A DNA stretch of 7,219 nucleotides. Origin: Gammaproteobacteria bacterium (GTDB lineage: Bacteria; Pseudomonadota; Gammaproteobacteria; Eutrophobiales; Eutrophobiaceae). The position numbers were made by a program, and so were the translations under genes. The notes under the pieces were generated by a model, which had not been told where the DNA came from, did not search any database, and saw nothing but the letters and a program-made list of their open reading frames with translations. This document shows, one piece after another, positions 1-5,451 of this stretch. The stretch covers positions 1 to 7,219 of the forward strand of contig VYCZ01000167.1 of assembly GCA_009843675.1 (NCBI GenBank). The letters are read 5' to 3'. Position 1 is the first letter of the stretch; every line of letters starts with the position of its first letter.

Positions 1-6
1 ATCGAC

Positions 7-33
7 TGGATTCCCGCCTGCGCGGGAATGACG
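7..33. repeat. REP-like palindromic intergenic repeat
   Basis: ATTCCCGC (10-17) and GCGGGAAT (22-29) form a perfect 8-bp stem around a CTGC loop, inside the wider TGGATTCCCGC...GCGGGAATGACG context. This is the layout of a dispersed palindromic repeat common between genes in many proteobacteria (from memory). It directly precedes the 17-bp element at 38-54 and a methyltransferase gene fragment, so it may mark the rearrangement boundary. Only one copy is in the window. Confidence 0.7.
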
Positions 34-37
34 GACG

Positions 38-54
38 GGGGGTGAGTAGTTACC
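38..54 (+). repeat. 17-bp dispersed element, copy 1
   Basis: GGGGGTGAGTAGTTACC recurs at 4574-4590 with a single mismatch (T to C at the sixth base). Here it sits between the REP-like palindrome and the surviving 3' end of a methyltransferase gene. At the other site it follows the stop codon of the TonB-dependent receptor. It contains a TGA that closes the methyltransferase frame upstream. A mobile-repeat end or recombination scar is inferred, not shown. Confidence 0.6.
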
Positions 55-204
55 CTGTACAATAAATATCCCCAGTGGCTGTCAGATGCTCACCGCAGCC
101 TGGATGATGCCGTTGCCAGGGCGTACGGGTGGGATACGGATATTACAGAAGAAGAGGCGCTGGCAGAGTTGTTGTTGCTTAACCAGCAAATGAGCCGACC
201 ATAG
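46..204 (+). pseudogene. 3' remnant of a DNA methyltransferase gene
   Basis: Read from 46, right after an in-frame TGA at 43-45, the plus strand encodes about 52 residues ending at TAG (202-204). The pattern is TLYN..P.WL..AH..LD.AVA.AYGW, then an acidic D.TEEE.LAELL.LN stretch. From memory this matches the extreme C-terminus of large class I DNA methyltransferases of the type II/IIL restriction-modification kind, which end in AYGW...LL.LN. No start codon or catalytic motif (such as an NPPY-type motif) is present; everything upstream has been replaced by the repeat elements at 7-54. It is therefore a dead fragment rather than a small gene. Its stop codon coincides with the point where the opposing gene on the minus strand loses its family resemblance. 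Confidence 0.65.
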
Positions 205-531
205 ATTGCTGAAAGGCAACGTTTCGCTCTTTTCAACGCGCTGCCTGGCCTCCAGGGATAACTTGTATATCAGCAATTCTGCATAATAGGTCGGGTCGTC
301 GTTATATTCGAGGGTTTGTTCGAGGTGAATCGAACCCTCTTCACCTGATTCAAGCAGATAGGTGAACGCTTCGTTCGCAAAATCCTTATCGACAAAAAGG
401 TTTTTGATGCGGTTGTCCGGCTTCGGACACGGGTCTGCCTTTGAGTATGGAAAGACATAAGCAGAACCCGACCGGGTAGTAACGGTAAACTCGTTTTTTC
501 GATTATTCATTTCAACATTACGTATTTTCAT
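82..531 (-). CDS. Truncated regulator-like protein with antisense tail
   Basis: The start is the ATG at 531-529, giving 149 residues that begin MKIRNVEMNNRKNEF. An upstream in-frame start at 636 would add 35 implausible residues overlapping the divergent gene at 620. Residues 1 to about 109 resemble a small proteobacterial family with the pattern VNNRKK.FEV.T..G..Y.FPY, FVD...EAFTYLLESG.EGS.H.EQ.LEYN and ELL.YKL.LEA. From memory this family normally continues into a C-terminal helix-turn-helix and is labelled a transcriptional regulator. Here residues 110-149 are the antisense of the methyltransferase remnant and carry no visible helix-turn-helix, so the DNA-binding part appears lost at about 205. 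The ORF may still be translated but is probably non-functional. No clean promoter is seen in the 88-bp divergent gap to 620. The family assignment comes from recall of the pattern, not a search. Confidence 0.55.
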   Translation of the reverse strand: MKIRNVEMNNRKNEFTVTTRSGSAYVFPYSKADPCPKPDNRIKNLFVDKDFANEAFTYLLESGEEGSIHLEQTLEYNDDPTYYAELLIYKLSLEARQRVEKSETLPFSNLWSAHLLVKQQQLCQRLFFCNIRIPPVRPGNGIIQAAVSI

Positions 532-619
532 AGCACTGTTTTGTTGCCATTTGTCAATTATTCGTATCCTGTCCGCATAGTGTGTATCATAGACTAACTT
601 GATACGGGAAGGGCACGAA

Positions 620-814
620 ATGAGCAACATCATCACGTTATTGGAAAACGTCTTTCATGTCGCCGGGCTGATTATCGCCTGTATCACGGTTATTCTGTTT
701 TTGGTACTGGTAACGTCCCGCCTGCTTCGCGGTGTGCCGTTACTGGATGATGAAGAAAACACTGTCCCGTTTGCACTGCTTTTTACAGTGGTTGTTGTAC
801 TGCTTGCGGGATGA
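620..814 (+). CDS. Small two-helix membrane protein (64 aa)
   Basis: The chosen start is ATG 620, because GGGAAGGG (606-613) sits 6 bases upstream. A start at 599 is possible but has no such site. The product has a short amphipathic N-terminus (MSNIITLLENVFH), a strongly hydrophobic segment at about residues 13-38, a polar acidic loop (LLDDEENT), and a second hydrophobic segment at about 51-64 ending LLAG at the C-terminus. It is probably an inner-membrane protein with two spans. The stop TGA (812-814) overlaps an ATG in the next frame, and the ribosome-binding site of the next gene lies just beyond, so the two genes are probably co-translated. I do not recognise the family. A holin-like role is imaginable from size and topology, but no lysis gene is present. 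Confidence 0.6.
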   Translation: MSNIITLLENVFHVAGLIIACITVILFLVLVTSRLLRGVPLLDDEENTVPFALLFTVVVVLLAG

Positions 815-828
815 TAAGAGGGTACCAA

Positions 829-1023
829 ATGAACTACGATACGATAGCCGTAATACTCACTGTAGCCGCAGGGTGGTACGCAACACACAGGGATATAGCG
901 CAGCTTCGCGACCGGGTGTCCACGTTGGAAACTGAAATAAAGGAGTGTATGGCGAAACTTGAAGGCACTATGGAAGTCCTTAAAGACTTGTTCCAGGCAT
1001 CCATTGCTGGCAAAGCACAATAA
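829..1023 (+). CDS. Small membrane-anchored coiled-coil protein (64 aa)
   Basis: ATG 829 is preceded at 6 bases by AAGAGGG (816-822); the earlier ATG at 811 overlaps the previous stop but lacks a comparable site. The protein starts with one short hydrophobic segment (about residues 4-18, DTIAVILTVAAGWYA). An amphipathic heptad-rich helix follows (about 21-56) with Leu/Val/Met repeats (L.D.V..LE.EI.E.MAKLEGTMEVL), then a short polar tail. The likely topology is an N-terminal anchor with a cytoplasmic or periplasmic coiled coil. It has the same length as the preceding gene (64 residues) and starts 15 bases after its stop, so the pair probably forms one transcription and functional unit, perhaps a membrane complex. 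The DUF1640-like gene at 4742 has the opposite order (coil, then membrane segment). No function is known to me. Confidence 0.6.
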   Translation: MNYDTIAVILTVAAGWYATHRDIAQLRDRVSTLETEIKECMAKLEGTMEVLKDLFQASIAGKAQ

Positions 1024-1038
1024 TCTGAGGACACTGAC

Positions 1039-1185
1039 CTGCCAACCGGACCAAACGGAGAAAAGCGCCCCACTGACGTTATAGCGAATGCCGCCCACGT
1101 GATGAAAGTTGCCACCGGGGAAATAGAAGAGGAACACGTAAACGCAGGACAGCGCAAAGGCGGGCATGCCAGAAAAAAGCATTGA
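1039..1185 (+). CDS. KGG-motif small protein, frame broken at A-AAA-AAG
   Basis: The frame reads (L/M)PTGPNGEKRPTDVIANAAHVMKVATGEIEE, a short linker, then GQRKGGHARKK, and stops at TGA 1183-1185. This is the arrangement I recall for small basic proteins that begin MPTGPKG.KRPADV...A..VM.IATGE and end in a GRKGG.ARA..L....R.EIAKKAA.ARW motif; their molecular role is not established. The only start matching the family is CTG 1039, preceded by GAGG (1027-1030) at 8 bases; no ATG occurs before 1102. The expected tail (LSKSEHTEIAKKAAAR) lies in the -1 frame from 1182. Re-reading one base at A-AAA-AAG (1173-1179) would join the two into a 121-residue product. The break is either a one-base homopolymer deletion or a true -1 frameshift site. 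Confidence 0.6.
   Translation: MPTGPNGEKRPTDVIANAAHVMKVATGEIEEEHVNAGQRKGGHARKKH
1173..1179 (+). promoter_or_regulatory. Candidate -1 ribosomal slippery heptamer
   Basis: A run of six A followed by G lies in phase as A-AAA-AAG in the KGG frame (codons AGA AAA AAG). This is the same heptamer that drives -1 frameshifting in E. coli dnaX. A stop codon in the zero frame follows only 3 bases later, and the -1 frame carries the continuation of the same family. A purine stretch with GG (AAAGGCGGG, 1156-1164) lies upstream. No strong downstream stem was found, which weakens the case. Confidence 0.35.
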
Positions 1186-1403
1186 GCAAATCCGAACATA
1201 CAGAGATCGCAAAGAAAGCCGCCGCGCGCGGACAAGTCGCCCGTATTACAGCGTCCGGCTACGGTGTACGGTACCGCGTAAATGGCGTCGTCGAAACCCC
1301 GGATGGACGCAACCCTCGAGTGCGGACTGTCTGGATTATCGATAACGAGCGCGGCGAGCCGCGCCTCATCACTGCACACCCACTGAGGGGATTAGATGCT
1401 TGA
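1182..1403 (+). pseudogene. KGG tail fused to DUF6883-like C-terminus
   Basis: This open frame (TTG 1182 if counted alone, with no ribosome-binding site) has two unrelated parts. Residues 1-16 (LSKSEHTEIAKKAAAR) are the missing C-terminus of the KGG protein encoded just upstream in another frame. From about 1230 the frame continues into GYGVRYRVNGVVETPDGRNPRVRTVW and then RLITAHPL, which resembles the last 45-50 residues of DUF6883 domains (YG.RY.V.G....P.GR...VR..W....G...PRL.T..PL). DUF6883 genes commonly sit just upstream of DUF4926 genes, and a DUF4926 gene follows here with an 8-base overlap, which supports the call. The N-terminal half of the DUF6883 gene is missing, so it was probably cut and joined to the KGG gene by deletion. 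It may be translated only through frameshifting or not at all. Confidence 0.55.
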
Positions 1404-1629
1404 AGAACATGACCGTATTGTATTAACGGACAACATTTCCGACTTGAGTCTGGAGGCGGGGGACGTCGGGACGATCGTTCACATTCATCAAGGCGGCCAG
1501 GCTTTTGAGGTGGAATTTCTGACCCTCGACGGCAACACGGCGACTTTGGCTACTGTTCTGTCGTCACAAGCACGTCCGGTGACGCACACGGACATTACCC
1601 ACGCGCGAGAACTCAAGATGGCTGGTTAG
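1396..1629 (+). CDS. DUF4926 family protein
   Basis: The 77-residue protein starts at ATG 1396, 5 bases after GAGGGG (1385-1390), overlapping the end of the preceding DUF6883-like remnant by 8 bases. It shows the whole DUF4926 pattern: EHDRIVLT near the N-terminus, L.AGDVGTIVHIH, FEVEFLTLDG, and a C-terminal tail with ARPVT..DI.HARE. Its length is normal for the family, which looks like a small all-beta fold. Such genes usually follow a DUF6883 or similar partner gene, and a toxin-antitoxin or immunity-like pairing has been suspected from that arrangement. Here the partner is truncated, so this gene may be an orphan survivor. I see no catalytic motif. The biochemical role is unknown. Confidence 0.8.
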   Translation: MLEEHDRIVLTDNISDLSLEAGDVGTIVHIHQGGQAFEVEFLTLDGNTATLATVLSSQARPVTHTDITHARELKMAG

Positions 1630-1691
1630 CTCGCATAAGATACGGCCTTTCGGTCGATATTCTTACCACCTTTATGTAGGGATACTTTTAC

Positions 1692-4568
1692 ATGCGCAGA
1701 CAATTCCCCAAAATCGTCCTGTTATTGTTGCCGGTGATCGCTACCGATATGCTGACTCCCGTTGCCTGGAGCCAGGAGGCGCAGCAGGAAAAGCTGGAAG
1801 AGATAGTCGTCACAGGTTCCCGCATCGCCGCTGACCCCAACCTGGTAACGTCCAGCCCGGTCACCATGGTGACGTCGGAGGAGCTGGGTTTGCGCGGCAT
1901 CACCCGCGTGGAGGACCTGCTCAACGACCTGCCGTCGATAGTACCGGCGTTGACCGCCAATGAAGCCAACGGCGCTACCGGGACGGCAACGATTGACCTG
2001 CGCGGCCTGTCTTCAGACCGCACCCTGGTCCTGACCAACGGGCACCGGATGGGGTTTGGCGACCTGGTCGTGCTCGCGCCCGATATTAACCAGGTGCCGG
2101 GCGCCCTGATAGAACGGGTCGAGGTCCTGACCGGCGGCGCCTCAGCCACCTACGGTTCCGACGCCATCGCCGGCGTCGTCAACTTCATTATGAAACAGGA
2201 CTTTGAAGGCATTCAGGTGGACTACCAGTATTCCGGTTACCAGCACGATTCAGGCAACGAGGCCGTGCAAGCCGCCGTTGCCGACAGCGGATTTGAGCAG
2301 GCCCCGCACAGTGTCTTTGACGGCCGCGGCCACGACGTGAACATTATCTTCGGCGCCGATACGCCCGATGGCAGGGGTAATGTCACCGGCTATCTCGGCT
2401 ACCGGGAAACCAACGCGCTGACCCAGTCCGAACGCGATTTCAGCGCCTGCGCCCTGGATGGAGGAGGCGAGGGCGACACCTGCGCCGGCTCCGCGACGAT
2501 ACCGACCGGCCTGTTTACGCCGTTCGACGACACCTTCTATTACACGGTCGCGGGGAATGAGTTCGTGCCCTGGGATTTTACCTTGTACAATTACGGCCCG
2601 CCGAATCACTTTCAACGCCCGGATGAGCGGTACACGGCCGGCCTGTTCGGTCACTACGAGGTCGGCGCGCGCCTGGAAGGGTACGTGGAATTCCAGTTCA
2701 TGGAGGATAACACCAAGGCGCAGATCGCGCCGTCGGGCGCGTTTTTCGTGACCGATACGTTGAATTGCAGCAACGCGTTCCTGTCGGCCCAGCAGTTCGC
2801 CGCCATTGGTTGCACGTCCCCAACTGACACAGTGCCGTTATATATCGGCCGCCGCAATGTCGAAGGCGGTTTTCGGAATGACGACATCACCCATACCTCG
2901 TATCGCGGCCTGGGCGGCGTCCGGGGCGCTATCAACGACGCCTGGCGTTACGATGCCTTTGTCAACATCGCGCGCACGAGCCTGGACGAGGTGTATCACA
3001 ATGACCTGTCCACCACTCGTATCACCCGGGCGCTGGACGTGGTGGACGTCGATGGGGCGCCGACCTGCCAAGCCGTGATCGACGGCAGCGACCCCGGTTG
3101 CGTGCCCTGGAATGTCTTCCAAACGGGCGGCGTGACGCAGGAGGCGCTGGATTACCTGCGGATATCCCTGCGCGCCACAGGCCGCGCAGACCGGGACCAG
3201 TACGTGGCCTTCGTGTCCGGTGACCTGGCCCACTACGGGCTGGTCAGTCCCCTGGCGCAGGATGGCGTGCAAGTCGTCCTGGGAGGTGAATACCGGGATG
3301 AGCAGATGGACTACAATCCGGACCTGGGCTATCGAACGGGTGACGGCGCCGGCCAGGGCGGTCCGAGAACGGCCGTATCAGGCGGGATTGAGGTCGCCGA
3401 ATTTTTTGTTGAAACCAGGCTTCCGCTGGTGGAGTACCGGCCCTGGTTCCACTCCCTGACCGTCGATGCCGGCTATCGTTATTCCGATTACAGCCGGGGC
3501 GTGTCAACGGATACCTACCGGGCGCTCGCGGAATGGACGCCGGTGCCAAGCCTCAAGTTGCGCGGCGGTTATTCCCGCGCCGTTCGCGCCGCCAACATCA
3601 GGGAGTTGTTCGAACCGGCCCGGCTGGGTTTATGGGCCGGCGTTGAACCCTGTGCGGGCTCGACGCCGCTACAGACACTGGAGCAATGCGCGCACTCAGG
3701 GGTGACGGCAGGGCAGTATGGCAAAATACCCCTGAGCCCTGCCGGACAATACAACGCCCTCTTCGGCGGTAACACGGAACTGATACCGGAGCAGGCCAAC
3801 ACGTTCACCGTCGGCGCGGTCATTACCCCCGAAGATATTGTTTCGGGACTGACCGTCAGCGTTGACTACTGGCGTATCGAGGTCCTGGACGCGATCGATA
3901 CCGTAGAACCGGAATTTATCGTCAACCAGTGCGGGCTGACCGGGGCCCCGGTCTTCTGCACACAGGTCCACCGCGGGGCTAACGGCAACCTCTGGATCGG
4001 CAGCAGCGCGGCCGCTCCCCACGTCGTGTCAACCAATATCAACACAGGTTTTTTCGAGACCGCCGGGGTTGACTTGTTCGGCAACTACCGCACGCAAGCG
4101 GGCAATTACGGCACAGTGGAATTCACCTTCCGCGGCACCTGGCTGGAGAAATTTGAGCAGCAGTTGACCCCCGGCGCGGTCATCGAAGATTGCGCTGGTC
4201 ACTATGGCAGTGCCTGTAACCGGCCGAGACCCGCATGGCGCCACAACCTGGGCGCGGTCTGGACCACCCCCTGGAACCTGACATTCGCCGGAAGCTGGCG
4301 GCATCTCAGCGGCGTTGCCGAGTTTGCCAACGATAGCTTCAGCGCCGGCTCCGAGAACTATATTGACCTGTCGGTTGACTACACGCCAGGATTCATCGGC
4401 ATCGGTGAAACCACCCTGAGCGCGGGTGTCAGCAATCTCATGGACAACGATCCCCCGGTCAGCGGCTTCTTCAACAACATATCGGTGTATGGCAACGGCA
4501 ACACGGTCCCGGGCATGTGGGACACACTGGGCCGGTACCTGTTCTTCGGCGTCTCCCAGAAGTTCTGA
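1692..4568 (+). CDS. TonB-dependent outer-membrane receptor
   Basis: The start is ATG 1692, with AGGGA (1678-1682) 9 bases upstream. The 958-residue product has a signal peptide (basic MRRQFPK, hydrophobic core, cleavage probably near AWS-QE at 27/28) and a TonB-box-like EEIVVTG at 36-42. The plug domain spans about 54-167, with LNDLPSI, IDLRGL, RTLVLTNGHRM, PGALIERVEVLTGGASATYGSDAIAGVVNFI. A long beta-barrel ends in the aromatic signature LFFGVSQKF with terminal Phe. It would import a substrate across the outer membrane using TonB-ExbB-ExbD energy; the sequence does not reveal the substrate. Twelve cysteines occur as six close pairs (253/264, 359/374, 459/470, 654/666, 747/756, 834/842), consistent with disulfide-closed surface loops. 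No transport or metabolic partner gene lies beside it, so it appears monocistronic. The reading frame is intact and at the large end of the family. Confidence 0.95.
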   Translation: MRRQFPKIVLLLLPVIATDMLTPVAWSQEAQQEKLEEIVVTGSRIAADPNLVTSSPVTMVTSEELGLRGITRVEDLLNDLPSIVPALTANEANGATGTATIDLRGLSSDRTLVLTNGHRMGFGDLVVLAPDINQVPGALIERVEVLTGGASATYGSDAIAGVVNFIMKQDFEGIQVDYQYSGYQHDSGNEAVQAAVADSGFEQAPHSVFDGRGHDVNIIFGADTPDGRGNVTGYLGYRETNALTQSERDFSACALDGGGEGDTCAGSATIPTGLFTPFDDTFYYTVAGNEFVPWDFTLYNYGPPNHFQRPDERYTAGLFGHYEVGARLEGYVEFQFMEDNTKAQIAPSGAFFVTDTLNCSNAFLSAQQFAAIGCTSPTDTVPLYIGRRNVEGGFRNDDITHTSYRGLGGVRGAINDAWRYDAFVNIARTSLDEVYHNDLSTTRITRALDVVDVDGAPTCQAVIDGSDPGCVPWNVFQTGGVTQEALDYLRISLRATGRADRDQYVAFVSGDLAHYGLVSPLAQDGVQVVLGGEYRDEQMDYNPDLGYRTGDGAGQGGPRTAVSGGIEVAEFFVETRLPLVEYRPWFHSLTVDAGYRYSDYSRGVSTDTYRALAEWTPVPSLKLRGGYSRAVRAANIRELFEPARLGLWAGVEPCAGSTPLQTLEQCAHSGVTAGQYGKIPLSPAGQYNALFGGNTELIPEQANTFTVGAVITPEDIVSGLTVSVDYWRIEVLDAIDTVEPEFIVNQCGLTGAPVFCTQVHRGANGNLWIGSSAAAPHVVSTNINTGFFETAGVDLFGNYRTQAGNYGTVEFTFRGTWLEKFEQQLTPGAVIEDCAGHYGSACNRPRPAWRHNLGAVWTTPWNLTFAGSWRHLSGVAEFANDSFSAGSENYIDLSVDYTPGFIGIGETTLSAGVSNLMDNDPPVSGFFNNISVYGNGNTVPGMWDTLGRYLFFGVSQKF

Positions 4569-4573
4569 TGCCA

Positions 4574-4590
4574 GGGGGCGAGTAGTTACC
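4574..4590 (+). repeat. 17-bp dispersed element, copy 2
   Basis: GGGGGCGAGTAGTTACC matches 16 of 17 bases of the element at 38-54, in the same orientation. It lies 5 bases after the receptor stop codon. Unlike copy 1 it has no ATTCCCGC palindrome beside it. It does not form a terminator, and no hairpin with a T-run follows the receptor gene. Confidence 0.55.
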
Positions 4591-4598
4591 AATTTCCA

Positions 4599-4627
4599 TT
4601 GTAAACCCAACCCGCTTGTGCTATGCT
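4599..4627 (+). promoter_or_regulatory. Sigma-70-type promoter for the DUF1640-like gene
   Basis: TTGTAA (4599-4604) is separated by exactly 17 bases from TATGCT (4622-4627), and TTGTGC just before the -10 gives a partly extended -10. The promoter lies about 115 bases upstream of ATG 4742, so the transcript would carry a long structured leader. The same TTGTGCTAT.CT block recurs at 5440-5451. Confidence 0.55.
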
Positions 4628-4637
4628 GAAGTCTCAT

Positions 4638-4712
4638 CAGGCCGAACAAGCGCAAGCTTGCGGCCTGCACCAGGACCCGGGCGGAATAACCGGGCTGCCA
4701 GTGGCAGCCGGT
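4638..4712 (+). promoter_or_regulatory. Structured 5' leader with two hairpins
   Basis: The first hairpin (4638-4667) has a 7-bp stem CAGGCCG/CGGCCTG, a two-base AA bulge, a 5-bp stem CAAGC/GCTTG and a GCAA tetraloop of the GNRA type. The second (4689-4712) has ACCG/CGGT, one bulged G, then GCTGCC/GGCAGC closing an AGT loop. Neither is followed by a T-run, so they are not intrinsic terminators. They could stabilise the mRNA, bind a regulator or act as a riboregulator; no known riboswitch class was recognised. CAAGCTTGC and GCCAGTGGCA from this leader recur in the leader at 5446-5565. Confidence 0.5.
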
Positions 4713-4741
4713 ATCTCGCCATGCGTTAAAGGAGACAGCTA

Positions 4742-5284
4742 ATGACAGCAACCAGTAAAGCATTATCCACCGATACACCGGCCGCGGTGACCTTCGACAC
4801 ACTGTCCGCCGCGCAGGAGTTGAGACAATCCGGATTTGAAGACCGGCAAGCCGAAGCTATTGTAACCACCATCAGCACAGCCATGAGCGAAACCGTAGCA
4901 ACCAGGGCAGACCTGGAATTGGCCAAGGCGGACCTGGAAAAACAGATCGCTGCAACCCGGGCCGAGATTGTTACAACCAGAACAGACCTGGAAAAACAGA
5001 TCGTCGCAACCAGGAAAGACCTGGAGTTACAGGGCGCTGCAATCAGAGCCGAGATTATTGCAACCAGAACAGACCTGGAAGCACAAGGCGCCGCAACCAG
5101 AAAGGACATGGAGTTACAGGGCACTGAAATCAAAGGCCAGATTAAGTCGCTGGAACAATCTATGGCCGCCATGCAAGACAGGATCATCATCCGGCTCGGC
5201 GCCGTGATGGTATCGATGACCTTCCTGTTGCTGGCCGTCGGGCCGTTTTATATCCGCTGGGTGTTGTCCATGATGGCTGCCTAG
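4742..5284 (+). CDS. DUF1640-like coiled-coil membrane-anchored protein
   Basis: ATG 4742 follows AAAGGAG (4728-4734) by 7 bases and encodes 180 residues. The order is a low-complexity N-terminus, then a FDTL..AQELRQSGFEDRQAEAI segment (about 17-42) typical of DUF1640 (the family including mitochondrial CCDC90/MCUR1-like proteins). A long charged coiled coil follows (about 55-150) built of ATR..LE.Q repeats in 7- and 11-residue steps. A C-terminal membrane segment (about 155-175, VMVSMTFLLLAVGPFYIRWVL) ends the protein. It probably forms a tail-anchored oligomeric rod at the inner membrane; the bacterial role is unknown. The coil is longer than in many relatives because of an 87-bp tandem duplication (4961-5134). 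It has its own promoter and structured leader. Confidence 0.8.
   Translation: MTATSKALSTDTPAAVTFDTLSAAQELRQSGFEDRQAEAIVTTISTAMSETVATRADLELAKADLEKQIAATRAEIVTTRTDLEKQIVATRKDLELQGAAIRAEIIATRTDLEAQGAATRKDMELQGTEIKGQIKSLEQSMAAMQDRIIIRLGAVMVSMTFLLLAVGPFYIRWVLSMMAA
4961..5134 (+). repeat. 87-bp in-frame tandem duplication in the coiled coil
   Basis: Two consecutive 87-bp units (4961-5047 and 5048-5134) each encode 29 residues. Both start AEI, contain TTRTDLE or ATRTDLE, then ATRKD followed by LELQG or MELQG. 29 residues equals 11+7+11, so the coiled-coil register is preserved. Long stretches such as CAACCAGAACAGACCTGGAA are identical in both units, so the duplication is fairly recent. Confidence 0.75.
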
Positions 5285-5299
5285 CCAGTTCACCGGGAC

Positions 5300-5419
5300 A
5301 TGTCTGAACTGAGTGAAGCCGTAGCGACTGAAGCATTACAGGGCGCGGCGACCCGGGCCAGGGTGGTTAACAACCGCACGCAACGCCGGGGGCAGCCGCA
5401 ACAGTCACCGCAACGGTGA
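5300..5419 (+). CDS. Doubtful 39-codon ORF after the DUF1640-like gene
   Basis: ATG 5300 to TGA 5417-5419 would encode a 39-residue basic, polar peptide beginning MSELSEAVATEALQGAATRA and ending in an Arg/Gln/Pro-rich tail. It begins 15 bases after the previous stop, with only a weak CCGGG as a possible ribosome-binding site. A CAGTTC/GAACTG inverted repeat (5286-5291 / 5306-5311) brackets the start. I recognise no family. It could be a small downstream cistron, a decayed gene, or chance. Confidence 0.25.
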   Translation: MSELSEAVATEALQGAATRARVVNNRTQRRGQPQQSPQR

Positions 5420-5422
5420 GTG

Positions 5423-5451
5423 TGTTCCTTCACGTCGGGTTGTGCTATACT
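5423..5451 (+). promoter_or_regulatory. Second TTGTGCTATACT promoter-like block
   Basis: TTGTGCTATACT (5440-5451) matches the block at 4616-4627 in 11 of 12 bases and contains a good -10, TATACT (5446-5451). The -35 at the matching position is poor (TGTTCC, 5423-5428). The -10 lies exactly 120 bases before ATG 5566, the same distance as from TATGCT 4622 to ATG 4742. Confidence 0.4.

Noticed and set aside
551..557. Minus-strand TTGACA as the -35 of the truncated regulator gene
   Set aside because: The matching -10 would overlap the start codon at 531, so it would need a leaderless or internal start.
620..1023. Prophage holin pair
   Set aside because: Size and topology allow it, but there is no endolysin, structural or integrase gene anywhere in the window.
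655..1379. Two long minus-strand open frames (655-1212 and 834-1379) opposite the small-gene cluster
   Set aside because: They lie antisense to genes with good ribosome-binding sites and recognisable families, have odd Cys/Ser-rich composition, and match no family I know.
1630..1691. Possible terminator or hairpin between the DUF4926 gene and the receptor gene
   Set aside because: The best pairing, around CGGCC-TTT-CGGTCG, has mismatches and no T-run; no clear promoter hexamers were found either.
4029..4802. 257-codon minus-strand open frame over the receptor end and the DUF1640-like start
   Set aside because: It is a shadow of the strongly supported receptor frame, crosses an intergenic leader and shows no domain or ribosome-binding site.
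5406..5418. CACCG-CAA-CGGTG hairpin as a terminator
   Set aside because: It is only a 5-bp stem and is followed by GAGTGTG instead of a T-run.
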